This document shows positions 19,346-32,087 of a stretch of DNA of 64,000 bases, piece after piece; the stretch's first letter is position 1, and every line of letters starts with the position of its first letter. The notes beneath the pieces are model-generated. The model was not told the DNA's origin. It ran no database searches and worked only from the letters and a program-made list of their open reading frames with translations. The stretch is from contig CAOLHI010000020.1 of the NCBI GenBank assembly GCA_948474755.1, positions 620,001 through 684,000 on the forward strand. Reading direction: 5' to 3'. Origin of the DNA: Ctenosaura bakeri (Eukaryota; Chordata; Lepidosauria; Squamata; Iguanidae). Both the position numbers and the translations under genes were made by a program.

Positions 19346-22300
19346 TTAGACCATAAGGTATAGCATCAATTTACCACCTGAGATTTGGGGATAGGTATGG
19401 GTAAATGGTTCTGCCTGAAAAAAATCTGTCTTGTCAACACTAATTTCCCATGCAACGCAGCACTGACAGCAGCTATGTTGAATGGCAGATTCTGAACATC
19501 CAGAGGGCTCTTCTCTTGCCCTTTGCACACTTCTCAACCCCTTTCCCCAGCTGTCAAGCCCTGGGAGAAGCCTCTGTTGCTGTTCCTTAATGGTGGCAAG
19601 AGGAGGAAGTGATGTGGCAGCTGGTCTTCATTCCAAGGAAAAGAAAAGTCATGGAGCACTCCATCTGGAAGAAAACCCTAATTTCTCTCCAGCCCGCTCT
19701 GCAACCCAGAACAGCTGCATCTTCCTCTGTTGGATTGCTGCCCCTCCACACCCTATCAGAAAGGTTTGTCGGCAGTGGCTCCTCCCAGGTCTTGATAGCT
19801 AAAAGTGGAGGGAGGACATGCAACTGCATGGGGAAAGCATTATGCTGTACTCACTTGCAGGAGGATTTATATCATTTATGTTAGAGATAGCAACTTTGGC
19901 ACATCTGTATTTAGTAGTTGCTAGTTTGCATGTCCCTCTAAGACTTTAGCTGTAGCATGTATTCTTGGCATTTCCTATTTGTTGCCCTTAGCTGTACACT
20001 CTCTCTTTCTGCAGCAGTTAGTTTACAGTTAATCTGAATTTGTTCACCCTCCATCTTGTTGAGCTTTCTCTCTCCATGTTTGAAGAACAGAGCTTTTAAT
20101 TATAAGATGTTATTTAGTCTTCTGTATATGTGAGCAAACCTACTTGTTTTTACAAAGAAGACTAAACCTGCTATATTCCTCTGCTAGACCCTTTGTGTAA
20201 GTGTGGTGGTGCAGGACCATTTGCTGCTCACCTTCTGTTTACGAATACTGCATATTCTGCTTAAGAGACATATTACCCTACACTCTAGCTTGAAAAATAA
20301 AAATTCAAAATTCTGCTGTGGGGATGTCACTTTTTTGCACTATATGTAAATAGCATTGACTTCAAACATTGGACCCAGCTTTCCCCTGGGAAATATTTCC
20401 ACGCTGAAATTGGACCCAGTTTTCCCACAATGAAGTACAACTTCATTTTCACTACTGTTTCTGAGCTTGATCTACCAATCTGGCAAATCATATAGAATTT
20501 TATTACTAGGGATTTCAGAACACAAAGATTGCTCCATGTAAGGCAGAGGGTTCCATTCTTTCTCCAAAGAGAATGAAAACTCCCAGCCGTTTGCTGTGTT
20601 TTGTGTGCAGAGCATTCAACAGACAGTGGGGTAGAAAAGGGAGACATCTATACTCATAAGAAAGTTACTTGCACAAAACATAGCCTTTCAAGCATTTTGA
20701 ATCATGACCAACATGTTCACAATTTTGCCTCAAAACTCTTTGTTAATGCAAACCCTATGGATGGGTAATTTATTGCATACAGTCAGTACTTTCTAGAGGC
20801 AACAGTGAACATGAAAGCAATTGTTCTTTCAGTTTAAGCATGGAATTATGCTAAGCAAATGAAAAGATGGGAAATGTTCTGTCAGTAGAAATTGTGTATG
20901 GATATGGAAGGCAGAATCATCATAGTCCCTCTCTCAGTTCTACATTCCCACCCTTTTTGTTATTAAAAACTTTCTGCATTTTAAGAACAGATTCGTGCTT
21001 AAATGCAGAGAGCTATGAAGGCCTGAAAGAGTTGCAGCCACTGCTGTAGCTTCAAAAGTATGATCAGGCACTTACTCTAGTCTAGAGTATACTCAGTGAT
21101 CACAAGAAGGATCACTACAAGACACACACATTCAGCAACTGTTTTAACTGTTTTTCTTAAGTGCAAGCAGTAAGCTCATTGCTCTTCCCTTTGAGACTTA
21201 TTCTCCCAGTTGCAGGTTGTTTGTGAATATGCAAAGCATATATGCCTTTCTACAGGTACTTCTTGGATGGTGTGAACAAGCTTAATCCTAACTCTGATCT
21301 GTGTCACACACCACTGCTCACTTCCTTAATATCTGAACTACAGCCATTTACACCTTTCTTTCTTTTTCGTTCAACAATTAGGGCTTTTTTTGAAAAAAAA
21401 TAAATAAAGCTGTTGCAAGCCTCTCTAATCACTTAGTCTAAAACCTTCCCATTAATTCAGTATTGATTCTCTTCTCATTATATATACTTAAGTTCAATAA
21501 CTCTGACCTTAAATTACCTCTGATGATTTCAAGTAAATCCTATTAGGGCTATAGGTGTCATATCTTAACATCAAGCTATCATGTTCCACAAATCACTTTT
21601 AATTCCCCTACCAATAACATCTTACTAATTTCAAAGGCCTTCTATAAGGAGAAAATTGTTAATTGCTTCATCTTAGAAAATTCTGAACTTTGTGGCCAAA
21701 TAAATATATCATGGATATATCATACAGCCTGGAGACCACACTTCTACTAACGATGACGAAGGCAATTTCCTCCCTGCTCCCGCTCCCACTAACCAACCTC
21801 ACTCCAGAGCAAGAGTCTCCTTTCTTGAGTAATGGGGGAAAGGAGGAATAGCTTTGCAGCTCAGAAGGATCATACACAGGCTTATTGGTCAAGGCAAGTC
21901 AAGTTTTGAATCAAAGAAAGATGTGCACTCCAATGGGGGGTGATGAGAGAATGCACAACTTTCAAAGCACTTAATTAAAAACAAGTTAGTTCCAACTTGT
22001 GACAGTCACATGGGTGTTTTTTTCTTATTTCACATATTGACTGAGGTATGAGGTTGCACTCACTTATGCTATTCCACTTCAGATAATGTGAAGCATGGAG
22101 GTGGAAGAAGGGTTTGGCTTTTTGTCACCATCAGGGTAGAATGTCATTCCATTTACTTTGGGTAGTGTTCTACCACATCTTTGGCTGGTGGTATATTTCC
22201 ATTGTCTGGATCATTCTCCTCCCAAAGTGACAAAATATGAACTTGGCTTCTTGATGTTGCGGGGAGAGGAAACAAGTTGTTTGTTTGGAGCAATGGCAAC

Positions 22301-22944
22301 CTAAAGAAGTAGGTGAGATGGAAATAGGATGGGCAGGGAGCAAAACAGAGAAAGTGAGGCCATAATTACAGGAAACAGCCAGGATGCTTTAAAGTACTTA
22401 ACATACCTGAGGGTAATAGATTGCCAAACCTTCACACATCGCAAGGATTTGGGGGCAGTTTGTTTCAGATGTACCTTAAGGAAGGGTTCCTTTGTCAAAA
22501 GTGATTTAAGGGTTTCATAAGAGGGGTGGTTCTGGAGAAACTATTTGTTGGAAGTTCTTCCTGCATGTTATTGTGCTTGTGCATAAAACAAGCAAACAAT
22601 GCTTACCTATCTGGCTGTCAAATATTTCAAAGTCTTGGTAAACTAATTAATTACTAATTAATTAATTAGGATAAGTGAATGAAAATGTACTGTAGTAACA
22701 AAAAGTTTGTGGAAAACCTGTAAAGAAGGCAGGAATATGCAAATATGTGAAGAGAAAAGCCAAAGGGGTTGAAAAGTATATATGAGAACTTCTTTGTTTT
22801 TGTGATCCTGAAATTTTCATGTTTGTAGCCCATTTTGCTTTTTGTTCCCACAAATCCTGTTTGCACAATTATACAGACATGTATATGGAAGTTTATCCCG
22901 GGTTCTTGTGATTTCTTTTAGAAAACGTGGAAATAAGATGGCCA
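19346..22944. other. Intergenic, 3.6 kb, nothing recognised
   Basis: AT-rich. No gene, RNA gene or named repeat was found. (TAATTA)-type run at about 22643-22668. Confidence 0.4.
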
Positions 22945-23042
22945 TCTGTCAGGAGTGCTTTGATGTGTGTTCCTGCATTGAGGGGGGGTTGGACTGGATG
23001 GCCCCTGTGGTCTCTTCCAACTCTATGATTCTATGATTCTAA
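22945..23042 (+). mobile_element. CR1 LINE extreme 3' end with octamer tail
   Basis: TGTCAGGAGTGCTTTGATGT, GGTTGGACTGGATGGCCCC, TCTCTTCCAACTCTATG, ending in ATTCTATG repeats, the microsatellite typical of CR1 3' ends. Confidence 0.92.
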
Positions 23043-23994
23043 GAGGGCTGTAAATGAGAAAACCAGGAGGATAGTCAGGGCTGGATATCCCAGGCAATTT
23101 GTTCAGAGCAAATCTGCACAGGTACTCAGATCCTCCAGACGGATGTCCTGGGAAGTTGAGATATCTGTTGCTATAGTTCTCCTTGAAAATAAATAAATAA
23201 ATTCAAATGATGCTTCTGTTCCCAGACTATTTTCTGGCAATGCCCAAAACCAGCCGCAACATTTTATTCCCATCCTTAAGTGGGTTTCTTTAATTCTGAG
23301 AGATAAGGGAACATTATGTTCATTTTTTTATGTCTTTCTTTAAAAACACTTTTTAGAATTATAGTTCTGTAGTGAATTAATGAAATGGCACATTTGTTCT
23401 ACAAATCTATAGTGCTTAATTAAAAAAAAAACCAGGAGAAAATTTGCCTAGCAAACCAGTTTTTTAAAAAGAACCAAAACAAAACACAAAACAAAAACCT
23501 GAAGAGCTTTATTGCAAATCCAAGAAATCACTACAAACACCCCCCCCCCGCAAAAGAATGGAATGAGTGGATGCAGAGGCAACTACAGCACAACTGGAGA
23601 AACTAAAGGAGCTAAAAAAAAAACCCTCTTTCTTCTGCTGCACTGCCATTGGGACAGGGAGAGAGGGAGGAAGGGATCGAACACACACACACACACAAAT
23701 AATCCCATGACCACCATCAATGACCTACAAAACTATTGTTAAGGCTCCAGAACTGAAGAGTGGTTGGGGGACAAAATAACCTTTTTATTGCTGCACAGTT
23801 GAGTTTAACAATGGTCTGCATGCATTTCATTTAGTTTAGCTAAAGTGTCATAAACATGATGTGGACATGGGGTACAATCATATTTACTGAAAGGAAAATG
23901 GCTACTGGGAGTTGTGGCAATAATGCAAGTGCTAGGGGGCCTCAGAGAGAAGCATCAACACTTGGGATATGTAGTTGGTTGGAACAATTCAATT
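23043..23994. other. Intergenic, nothing recognised besides the (AC)n tract
   Basis: A-rich stretches and a C-run (23539-23548); no gene. Confidence 0.4.
23680..23697 (+). repeat. (AC)n microsatellite
   Basis: Directly visible ACAC run. Confidence 0.85.
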
Positions 23995-24019
23995 TAATCT
24001 AGTGATGAGCAAGTTGCTT

Positions 24020-24240
24020 GTGTGTTACATTTATACCTTGACTTTCCTCCAGGGAACTCAAGGCGGCAGGAACAACTCTTATCTTCTCATCTTTATCCTC
24101 GCAACTACTCCAAATATGTTGTTGTTGTCATCTATATTTATATGTTATATTTAATAATGTTTTAAACTTCTGGAAGTTGACTTGGATCCCATCCTGGGGA
24201 GAAAGGTGTGGTATAAATCCACTTAATAACTAACTAAATG
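24020..24240 (+). mobile_element. L2-like repeat with LINE tail
   Basis: ATTTATACCTTGACTTTCCTCC and AACTCAAGGCGGCAGGAAC, then TTGACTTGGATCCCATCCTG and GAAAGGTGTGGTATAAATCC. This is the common squamate repeat body plus the 'gagtcc..gg(t)ataaat' ending. Confidence 0.6.
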
Positions 24241-24574
24241 ATGAAGACCTATAACCCACCTTTTTCCCAGTTCAGCACTTAAGATGACTTACAACAGGTT
24301 TTAAAAAATAGCAAAACATTCACAAAATACAAAAGTTAAAAACTGGTTAAGTAAATAAGATACTATTACAAAGACTAGTACATAACTCTGTGAGAAAGTT
24401 CATGATACAACCGGGGGCGAGGGGAAGAGTACATTATAGCACCCACTCTTGAATAAACAGAGGGAAATTAGTCAGTCTGAACACTAATTATTATTTTAAG
24501 ATTATACATTTGATCACTAATAGCTGCATAAACTCAAAAGATATTAATTCTTGAAGAACAGGACAAAAGTTAGG

Positions 24575-24712
24575 TGTCGTACGCTATATTTCAGAGGAAG
24601 GAACTGGAAAACCCACATCTGCATATTACTTGCCTAATAATACCTTATGAAATTAATGGGGTCTCCAGAAGTCAACAGGTAACTAGAAGGCATATACACA
24701 CCCAGACACATG
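24575..24712 (+). mobile_element. 5S-Sauria-like SINE, 3' part only
   Basis: TATATTTCAGAGGAAGGAAC, CTTGCCTAATAATACCTTAT, GTCTCCAGAAGTCAACAGG. The 5S head is absent. Confidence 0.8.
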
Positions 24713-25769
24713 CCAAAGGTTATGTCATAATACATTGCTAAATTGAACTGCATTTACAGGGAATTATGCCTAACTGAGTGAATACATTAGAATTAATTGC
24801 ATAACTTTAAATGGATTAATTTTACATCAAACCAAAATCTCATTCCATGAGGCTATCATTTGTGACAATTACAAACACCTTTCTTTTTAATATTCCATTT
24901 TTCAGACAATTACAGAGGCCCATCAGAATACAAACAGCCTTTAAAAAGTGTGCCTTCTTCTTCTTCCATCTCAACAGTTTAAAATTTACCATTGATTAAT
25001 CACCAAGGCTTTACTTGATTCATCTGTCTCTAAAAAGACTGTAGCCCTAATGGGAGTTCATCTATTATGTTAATGAGAATCAGCACATTTTTGTGTGTGC
25101 AGAAGGGAACTCTTCCACAACAGCCATTCCCAAAGGCAAACATAACATACTCTCCTATTTTTCCAGTTTAAGAGATTCTAGGAGTTATAAATCAAAAACA
25201 TAACTTGTGAAGAGTCTGCAGAAGAGCCTTTGCCCAGTGGTGGCAAGGAAATAGGAGGTTAAGATTAGGAAATACTGCTGGAGGGCCTGAGGGATCATGC
25301 AGGTGATAATGCAGAGCACAGAATTTAAGGCTGGTATCAAAAATGGGAGAGGTAGGGACAAGACTAAAGATCATATTATGGAGTACCATGGTTGGAACTT
25401 GGTGACATCCTTTCATTTTTATAAACAAAAACAAAAACAAAAACCAGTCATAGGAGAGCAAAGGAGTATTTGTGCTGGTGTTATAATGAGAGTCTGTGTG
25501 GAATAAAATCACTTCTCTAGAAACTGCTAATAGGGATAGAGAAGAAAATGTATGACCTTAAACCTGTAAATTTTCTCTTCCTTCATTAACAGGTGTCAGA
25601 AGGCAGCTTAGGCACAGGCATTGATATATGGACAAGAGATTTGATCTCCTTTGCCATGGCCTCCGTCCACAACTGCCCACCTTGGATGCTCCCATGTGGC
25701 CCTAAAGCTACTCAGCACAGGTCCTAAACTGGAAAGCAAGGCCTAAATCCAACATGGCATGAGTGCTGT
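24713..25769. other. Intergenic, nothing recognised
   Basis: No gene or named repeat. Confidence 0.4.
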
Positions 25770-25980
25770 AGTCGCAATGGTGACTGGTGACTTCTATGTC
25801 AAGGGTGTGATGAATCTGAGTTTTCTGCCAGAATTTAAAGGAGTTATACAAGGTACTGAATGTATTTTGGGGAGAGGGTTCAGCACACTGAATAGCTCTT
25901 TTAAATTCTAGCAGAAAACACAGAGCAGATTCACTGCATCACCAACTTGGAAACCATCAGCCACGAGTGCATCAGCCGTA
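25770..25980. mobile_element. Palindromic repeat C, diverged copy
   Basis: GTGATGAATCTGAGTTTTCTG on the left pairs with GCAGAAAACACAGAGCAGATT on the right, and inner AGAATTTAAAGGAG with CTTTTAAATTCT. The left flank TGACTTCTATGTCAAGG matches the outer arm seen at 43.5 kb. Confidence 0.55.
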
Positions 25981-27408
25981 GTGTGACAGAAATTCCTTCC
26001 TTTTCCTCCCTTCCTCGACTGCAGACCTCAGAGTTGTCCAAAAAATGTCTCTGAAGAGCTTCCCAGAGCAGGCTTTGGGGGTGCATGGGGGAACAGTGGG
26101 GGGGGTTTGCCCCCACTCCTGATTTTTCTGCATCCTGTTTTATTATGTCAGCAAAAGTTCCAGTGCTCAATCAATGCTTGGAAGTTATTTTTAACTATTT
26201 GCTCAGCACTAGTCTGAGGGCTACTGGGGAGGGGGCTAGAAAACTGCTAACAAGTGGTGTATAAGTAGTAGAGTTTGCTGTTTTGGAAGATAATCAGCTC
26301 TCAGTTACAAGGCCAAAAGACTGTGTCTGAGTTGAATGTGCTCCAGAAAAGCTTATTTTATATATCTTCCACTGCCCTTAGGACCAGTGCAGTTACAAAG
26401 GCAAGGACCTCAGAGCTGAGAGTGTTTCTAGGGAAGAGTCTGGTATCACAGTCAGTGTGATGTGTTTCTTCATCATCATCCATGAAAATATGAATAATAT
26501 TAACTTGCAAAACTTGGGATTTAAAAAAGGTTCGTTTGAAAATTTAAAAGGACAGAAAAAGGAGGACGAAAAAGGAAGATGTTCCCCAAATTGAAAAATG
26601 GTTACAAAGTATATAGGACATGAAAATAGCAGATGTTCTATCACAGAAATTAAGAAACCAAACAGAAGAAAATATAAAGAACGAGTGGGCTCCAATAGAA
26701 AACTACCTCCAACAAATAGACTGAAAAATGCTAATTATTGTAAATATATAAAAATTATTCAAGAAAAGAGTGATAGGGGGAAATACATTAGTATATCTTA
26801 ACCGGTTTTGAGAAACTATATATTAAAAATAACGTTAATGTATTAATGTATTAATGTTATTTAGTAGTATATCTAAAATATAAGGATCTGGAACAAATGT
26901 TAGTAAAAGACAATTACAGAAATACATAAATAATTGGTAACATTTACAATAAGACTAAGATTTTATAGGAAGAAAAGAAAATACAGTAATCTTTCATGTA
27001 AATATATAAATCTGTGATGGAGAAATTGTTTTAAATATATGTTTTGTATAAAAACAATTAAAAAAAAGAAAAGAAAGTTTAAAAGGACATACTGTTTTCC
27101 TCGCAGACTTGGCTAAAAGCATTAACAGGATGATTAACTTTTTGGAGCAGCAACAGCACCCACCTGTATAGAAAACAGTAAAACTGTTTATAATTTTAAA
27201 AGAGAGATAATGATGTATCTTATTTTAAGAGAATGTCATTGCTCAACATTTCAATACAGCAAAAAAAAAGAAAGACTAATCAATGCTATATAACAATCTT
27301 TTAAAATAAAATTAGTTTTCAACTTTAAAGAAAGGGGCACAAGGGGGGGAAAAGGTGGAATGACAGGACTAATCCCCATAAAGTATTTTCATAGGACTAC
27401 ATTTACAA
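25981..27408 (-). other. 3' side of the unnamed minus-strand gene
   Basis: Sequence following the stop codon of the gene, reading leftwards; it must hold the 3' UTR and transcript end. One AATAAA on the minus strand is at 26139-26144, about 1.27 kb after the stop, but nothing proves its use. 26520-27090 is AT-rich with an ATTAATGT repeat around 26838-26870 and an A-rich end near 27060. Confidence 0.35.
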
Positions 27409-27483
27409 TTAATATTTTTCACTGTTGTTGATGAAGTCTTGGTCAGCATAGTTTGTCCAGCAGTTGCTTAAAAGCTTGGCTTC
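27409..27483 (-). CDS. Unnamed minus-strand gene, last coding exon (exon 11 in my numbering)
   Basis: Acceptor TGATTATTTTTAG, then 24 codons (EAKLLSNCWTNY..., ending SEKY) and TAA. It starts in phase 0, matching the exon before it. The residues give no family that I recognise. It fixes the C-terminus of the predicted protein, about 24 kb upstream of TBXT and on the same strand. Confidence 0.75.
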   Translation of the reverse strand, partial: EAKLLSNCWTNYADQDFINNSEKY

Positions 27484-27865
27484 CTAAAAATAATCATGGA
27501 AAGATGAGTTTAATATAAATGGTTATTTGCTATACAATCCAAGTTGTTTAATAACTGTCAAGTTAACATAAGCAGATATGTAACAACACTGCCTTGAGCA
27601 ACTTAACAATCCTACAATACTTTGTAGTGCTGTAATCCAAACTATTCTTAAACTACATGTACAGTTCACTGAAAAGAAGCATATTCTCCAAAATTATTTA
27701 CTCTTGACTTTTGAAGTAAGATGCCAGGCACTGTAATCCTATGAGAGAGGAAAAGGGAGGAATTGCAGTAACTTTCCAATACTCCCTGATGTGGGCATCA
27801 GGGGAAGGGGCTTTTTACATTACCAGTATCTCTTTATTTTATTTTTCTCTCCTGTTGATTTCAAG

Positions 27866-28660
27866 GGGAATCATAGAGTTGGAAGAGACCCCAGGGGCCA
27901 TCCAGTCCAACCCCCTGCTATGCAGGAACACACATCAAAGCACTCCCAACAAATGGCCATCCAGTCTCTGTTTAAAAACCTCCAAAGAAGGAGACCTCAC
28001 CACACTGTGAGGCAGCATATTCCACTGCTGGACAGCTCTGACGATCAGGAAGTTCTTCCTGAGGTTCAGGTGGAATCTCCTTTCCTGCAGCTTGAATCCA
28101 TTGCTCCTTTGTCCTAGTCTCTGGAGCAGCGGAAAACAAGACCACTCCCTTGTTGACATTACATTCCTTCAAATATTTAAACATGACTATCATGTCCCCT
28201 CTTAACCTTCTCTTCTGCAGACTAAACATACCTAGCTACCTAAGCTGGTCATCATAGGGCATGGCTTCCAGACTCTTCACCATTTTGGTTGCCCTCATCT
28301 GGACACCCTCCAGCTTGTAGGTATCCTTTTTGAATTGAGGTGCCCAGAACTGGACACAGTATTCCAGATAAGGTTTAACCAAAGCAGACAGAGTAGTACC
28401 ATTACCTCCCTTGATCTAGACTCCTAGACTTGATCCATACTCCTATTGATGCAACCAAGAATCGTGTTGGCTTTCTTGGCTGCGGCATCACACTGCTGAT
28501 TCATGTTCAGCTTGTGATCTACCAAGACTCCTAGATACCTTTCACTGTTATCCAGGCACGTGTCCCCTATCCTATATTTGTGCATTTCATTTTTTCTGCC
28601 TAAGTGTAGGACTTTACATTTCTGTGAACTGCACCAGCTGAAGGGCTGGCACATTTCTTT
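27866..28660 (-). mobile_element. CR1 LINE 3' part, minus strand, in the last intron
   Basis: Starts GAATCATAGAGTTGGAAGAG. On the minus strand it encodes the end of the CR1 reverse transcriptase in order: KCKVLHLGRKN, YRIGDTCLDNSERYLGVL, KANTILGCINRS, then [17 protein letters not shown] and QWNMLPHSV, with frameshifts. About 800 bp, truncated at the 5' end. Confidence 0.92.
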
Positions 28661-29538
28661 TTCATTTCTGGAGGCAGATTCCCACAATCCCAGACTCTGT
28701 CTGTCTGTTCCTCCCTCCCTTCTATCATTGGATTATGGTCTGAGCAGATGGGCTGCTCATCTGAAACCTCCCTCTGAGACCATGGGCTATCCTTGCTCTT
28801 GGCATATCTGAATTTTTGTGCTCTTGATGTCAGAGAAAATTTGGCTTCAGGGATTTCCACAGCCTCACAGAGCAGGCTTACCAGGTTGGGTCTCACTCTG
28901 AGGACAGACCTCTTTGTCTCTCAATCAATCTCTCTCCCTTACCTCTGCCCCAACCCCCTACTTCTTCACACCTTGTCTGGGAGACAGGGATTGTAAAAAT
29001 TCTATGACTCCAGGATATCCTCCCAGGAACTACAGCAGTACAGTCCAAATTACTTATCTCACAACAATAGTATACATTATTAATTATGGATTAAGTTCAA
29101 ATGTCTGGCAACTTCTTTATATACTGTTAAACTAGAAGTGCGCAGGGATATGTGAAAATTCTACCCTTTGTTTTGGGGCTTTAAACAGAATCTCCACTGG
29201 CAGTAAATCCCAAGAGTTACTTGCCAGTAATGTTTCTACTTCAATGACCCTGGTAAATTACAGGAAAAGACTTCAAAATTACCTAGGCTAGGAATGCCCA
29301 TGTTGAGTTGGCCATTTTGGCTAGAGGATTCTGGAGACTATACTCCAAAATAAGAAAAATTTCCCAGCCTTAGCAAGAATCTGGTACGAGCTGTTGCCAA
29401 GTAACATGCAGAGGAGACCTACTGGTTGGCCTTAGTCCATGAGCTAACAGATATCACGTGCTGACCCATTACTAACACATTTCTATGCAACAGGATCCAG
29501 AAAGTCAAGGAAGAAAACTAAATTAAAAATGAACCTAC
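28661..29538. other. Intron sequence, nothing recognised
   Basis: No exon or clear repeat apart from a weak repeat-D-like piece near 29290-29360. Confidence 0.4.
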
Positions 29539-29638
29539 CAAAACAACATTGTAGAGAGCAGCATCTTCCAATGTTAAAGGTACAGGGATCATTTCATGTT
29601 TTGTAACGAAAGTTATACCATTTTTCTCATCTTCCATT
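29539..29638 (-). CDS. Unnamed minus-strand gene, exon 10
   Basis: Acceptor TTTGTATTATAG, donor TTG|GTAGGT. One base completes an Ile codon with exon 9; then 33 codons (MEDEKNGITFVTKHE, IPVPLTLEDAALYNVVL) end in phase 0. Acidic and helix-prone. Splice sites and phases agree on both sides. Confidence 0.78.
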
Positions 29639-30172
29639 CTATAATACAAATTCAGAACACCTTCAATATTAAATATTAATATTAAACTCTGTTAATCAAT
29701 ATATAAAATGGTCCTATGACTGCACATTCTAGGGAGGCTGTTTTTCCACACTATGTGGAATACTTTCTAAAAGTCAAATGGTATTTATTCTTCACAAAAT
29801 GAAGTCATATACAGGAACTTGGTGACCATCAGAATCTTTAGTATTTTATAGCACAGTGTGCACTCTAAGGTCCTACATTATTAACATGTTGAAGAAGTTA
29901 ATATTATGACAGGAAACAAACATTTCAGAACAAGTGTTTTTGATCAATTTTAAAAACAATAATCAGGATGTGAAGTTCCATCCCTTCACTAATGATGATT
30001 ACTTGCAACCTTACACTTGCATATTTGAAGCCTGAAGAAATGCAATATTCACCTAGATAAATTTTAAGACAACTATTTATCTCTTTTGTCTTAATATTGG
30101 AGGAAAAAAAACAGCTCTGTCCACAAACAGGTGTCATTAGGTAAAATACAGAATGAAATAAAAAATAGTTAC

Positions 30173-30342
30173 ATTTCAGCAAGATCTTTCTCATTCTCTT
30201 GCTTCAACGTCTTGTTTTCTTCTAGAAGTCTGAATATTTTTGAGGAATCCCTACGATGCATTTTCTCTTGCTTTCCACCTACTATCTTTCTGGTTTTGTT
30301 CACTTCAGATCCTTCACGGTTGCTTGGAAATAAATACTCCAT
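30173..30342 (-). CDS. Unnamed minus-strand gene, exon 9, coiled-coil-like
   Basis: Acceptor TTTTCATGGTCTCAAG, donor GAAAT|GTAACT. 56 codons plus two bases, starting MEYLFPSNREGSEV. The second half (SKIFRLLEENKTLKQENEKD) has leucines and hydrophobic residues in a heptad-like spacing with many E/K, as in a coiled coil. Phase 0 in, phase 2 out, in step with exons 8 and 10. Confidence 0.8.
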
Positions 30343-31358
30343 CTTGAGACCATGAAAACAATCATTAGTGTAATGTTAAAAAAATGTTGTTTTGAACAAT
30401 AAAGTCATCAAGAAAGTAAGTGCATGTATTAACCATCCAAAACTTTTAGTAACAAGCACTAGCAGGCAGAGAAGAGAGTTTTAAAAAAAAAAGTTTAGCA
30501 CATACTAAAAGAAGGTGAAGTAAATTTAACTATCTGCAACGTATCAGTATGTCTCCATACCTAATCTTTGACATTCAGTTAACCCAACACAGTCTCTAGT
30601 GTGCATACAGGAAATCTATCCAAATCCTGCTGCTCCCATCACCCCTCAACACTGTGGTGCTGTCTGGGCCTGCTGGACATTACCATCCAACATCATCTGA
30701 AAAGGATTTTATTCCCATTCCTTCCTCTAGAAGTGTCAAGTTTAGGAGAATATGGCTCCTTAAGCATCCAATTCGGTAATAGGTGGTCATATGCCTATCT
30801 CCCGGGCATGTTTTTAGTCCTCTTTTGAAGCTTATTTACTCATAACTTTTACTCCTGAGAGATGCATTTCACAATCAGCTACGTCAGCTACATGCTCTTG
30901 TATAGAAATTTTCACTCAGTTGCTACACTGGTTGAGATAATTGATTTTGTTGACATTACAGGAAGGCTTTGTCAAAGTTACACAGACTGTCTAATATGAG
31001 CACAGAAGCACTTTGACATCCCGTTTTAGACTGAAAAGCTTTGCTGGTCTGTACTCTCGAGTGTAAGCAAGGATAAACAATCAAAAATCATAATCAAATT
31101 TTGGATATAAAGCATTTCCAACAATATTTAAGAAATTAGCCATTTTATAGCAGGTAGTTATTTCTTAAAATCCAACATGTGGTCGAATTTAGTTTATTGT
31201 TTAATCCCAAGGCATAACACCAAAGGTCAAAACAGGAGTAATGAAGGAACAGCTCTGAACTGAATGTGCACTTTTATGATTTAGAAGAAACCTACTGACA
31301 AACCTCTGCGTATATACAACTCAGCCTGTAGAGGTGCAAGTAATGAGTGATTACTAAC
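30343..31358. other. Intron between exons 8 and 9
   Basis: A diverged repeat D lies at about 30648-30705 (CTGGACATTACCATCCAACA). The rest is unassigned. The intron between exons 9 and 10 (29639-30172) is also without a recognised element. Confidence 0.4.
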
Positions 31359-31419
31359 CAGATCATGAACGCTTTGCTCTTTTCTGATGTTGGCAAACTG
31401 TCCATTTTCCTCTAGGAGC
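31359..31419 (-). CDS. Unnamed minus-strand gene, exon 8
   Basis: Acceptor TTTGTGATAG, donor CTG|GTTAGT. One base completes the Arg codon from exon 7, then 20 codons (LLEENGQFANIRKEQSVHDL). A second LLEEN motif follows in exon 9, so the helix may contain a short internal repeat. Confidence 0.78.
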
Positions 31420-31999
31420 CTATCACAAAGCATCAAAGAAAGGGAAAAAAATAACTGAAGGAAGAAAAGCCATATACTAGCTGCTTGAAAACTTAAAAGG
31501 TTTTATTCCAGCTGCCCTCATATCATTTTCTTTCTACTTGCTTCATTGGAAGCACATTATAGTTGGGATAGGTGTGCATGAAAGCAAGGTCAGTAAATAG
31601 TTTTTCAGTATATTTTATATATACACACAGTCCTAGAATTTGTATGATGACATTCTCACCTCCACTGATACTATTACAAATTACCTTAAAAATGTCTTTC
31701 AGCATCAGCTTTTATATTTTTTAAAGCAACTTGTAAATGCAGTATACAACAATGTTAGATATTACTCAAGTTTGGATCTGGAAACGCGGAAATCTTCTTG
31801 CTCCTCTACATAGATGGAGCCCACCTAGCACTATATTTCACCAAAAAGGTGTTTATTTTCTTTGGCATGGGTTTTGCTCTACTAGAAAAAGTGTATGCAT
31901 GTTAGTCCTCAGGGTGTGGAATGTTAATATTTTACACTATTATACGGAAAACACACATCTTGAGAAAAAAGCCCAATACCCTCAGCTTTTCGAAACAAA

Positions 32000-32087
32000 G
32001 GCCATTTCCGCACTAGACTGTTATAATGCTATTATTCCACTTTCAACATCCTATGGAATCCTGGGGTTTGCAGTTTAGGGAGGGGCC
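32000..32087. mobile_element. MITE-A left half in the intron between exons 7 and 8
   Basis: GGCCATTTCCGCACTAGACT to TTGCAGTTTAGGGAGGGGCC; right arm missing. Confidence 0.85.

Noticed and set aside
26520..27090. Possible L1 LINE 3' end
   Set aside because: AT-rich with an A-rich end and a 67-codon frame, but no reverse-transcriptase motif could be read; too weak to call.
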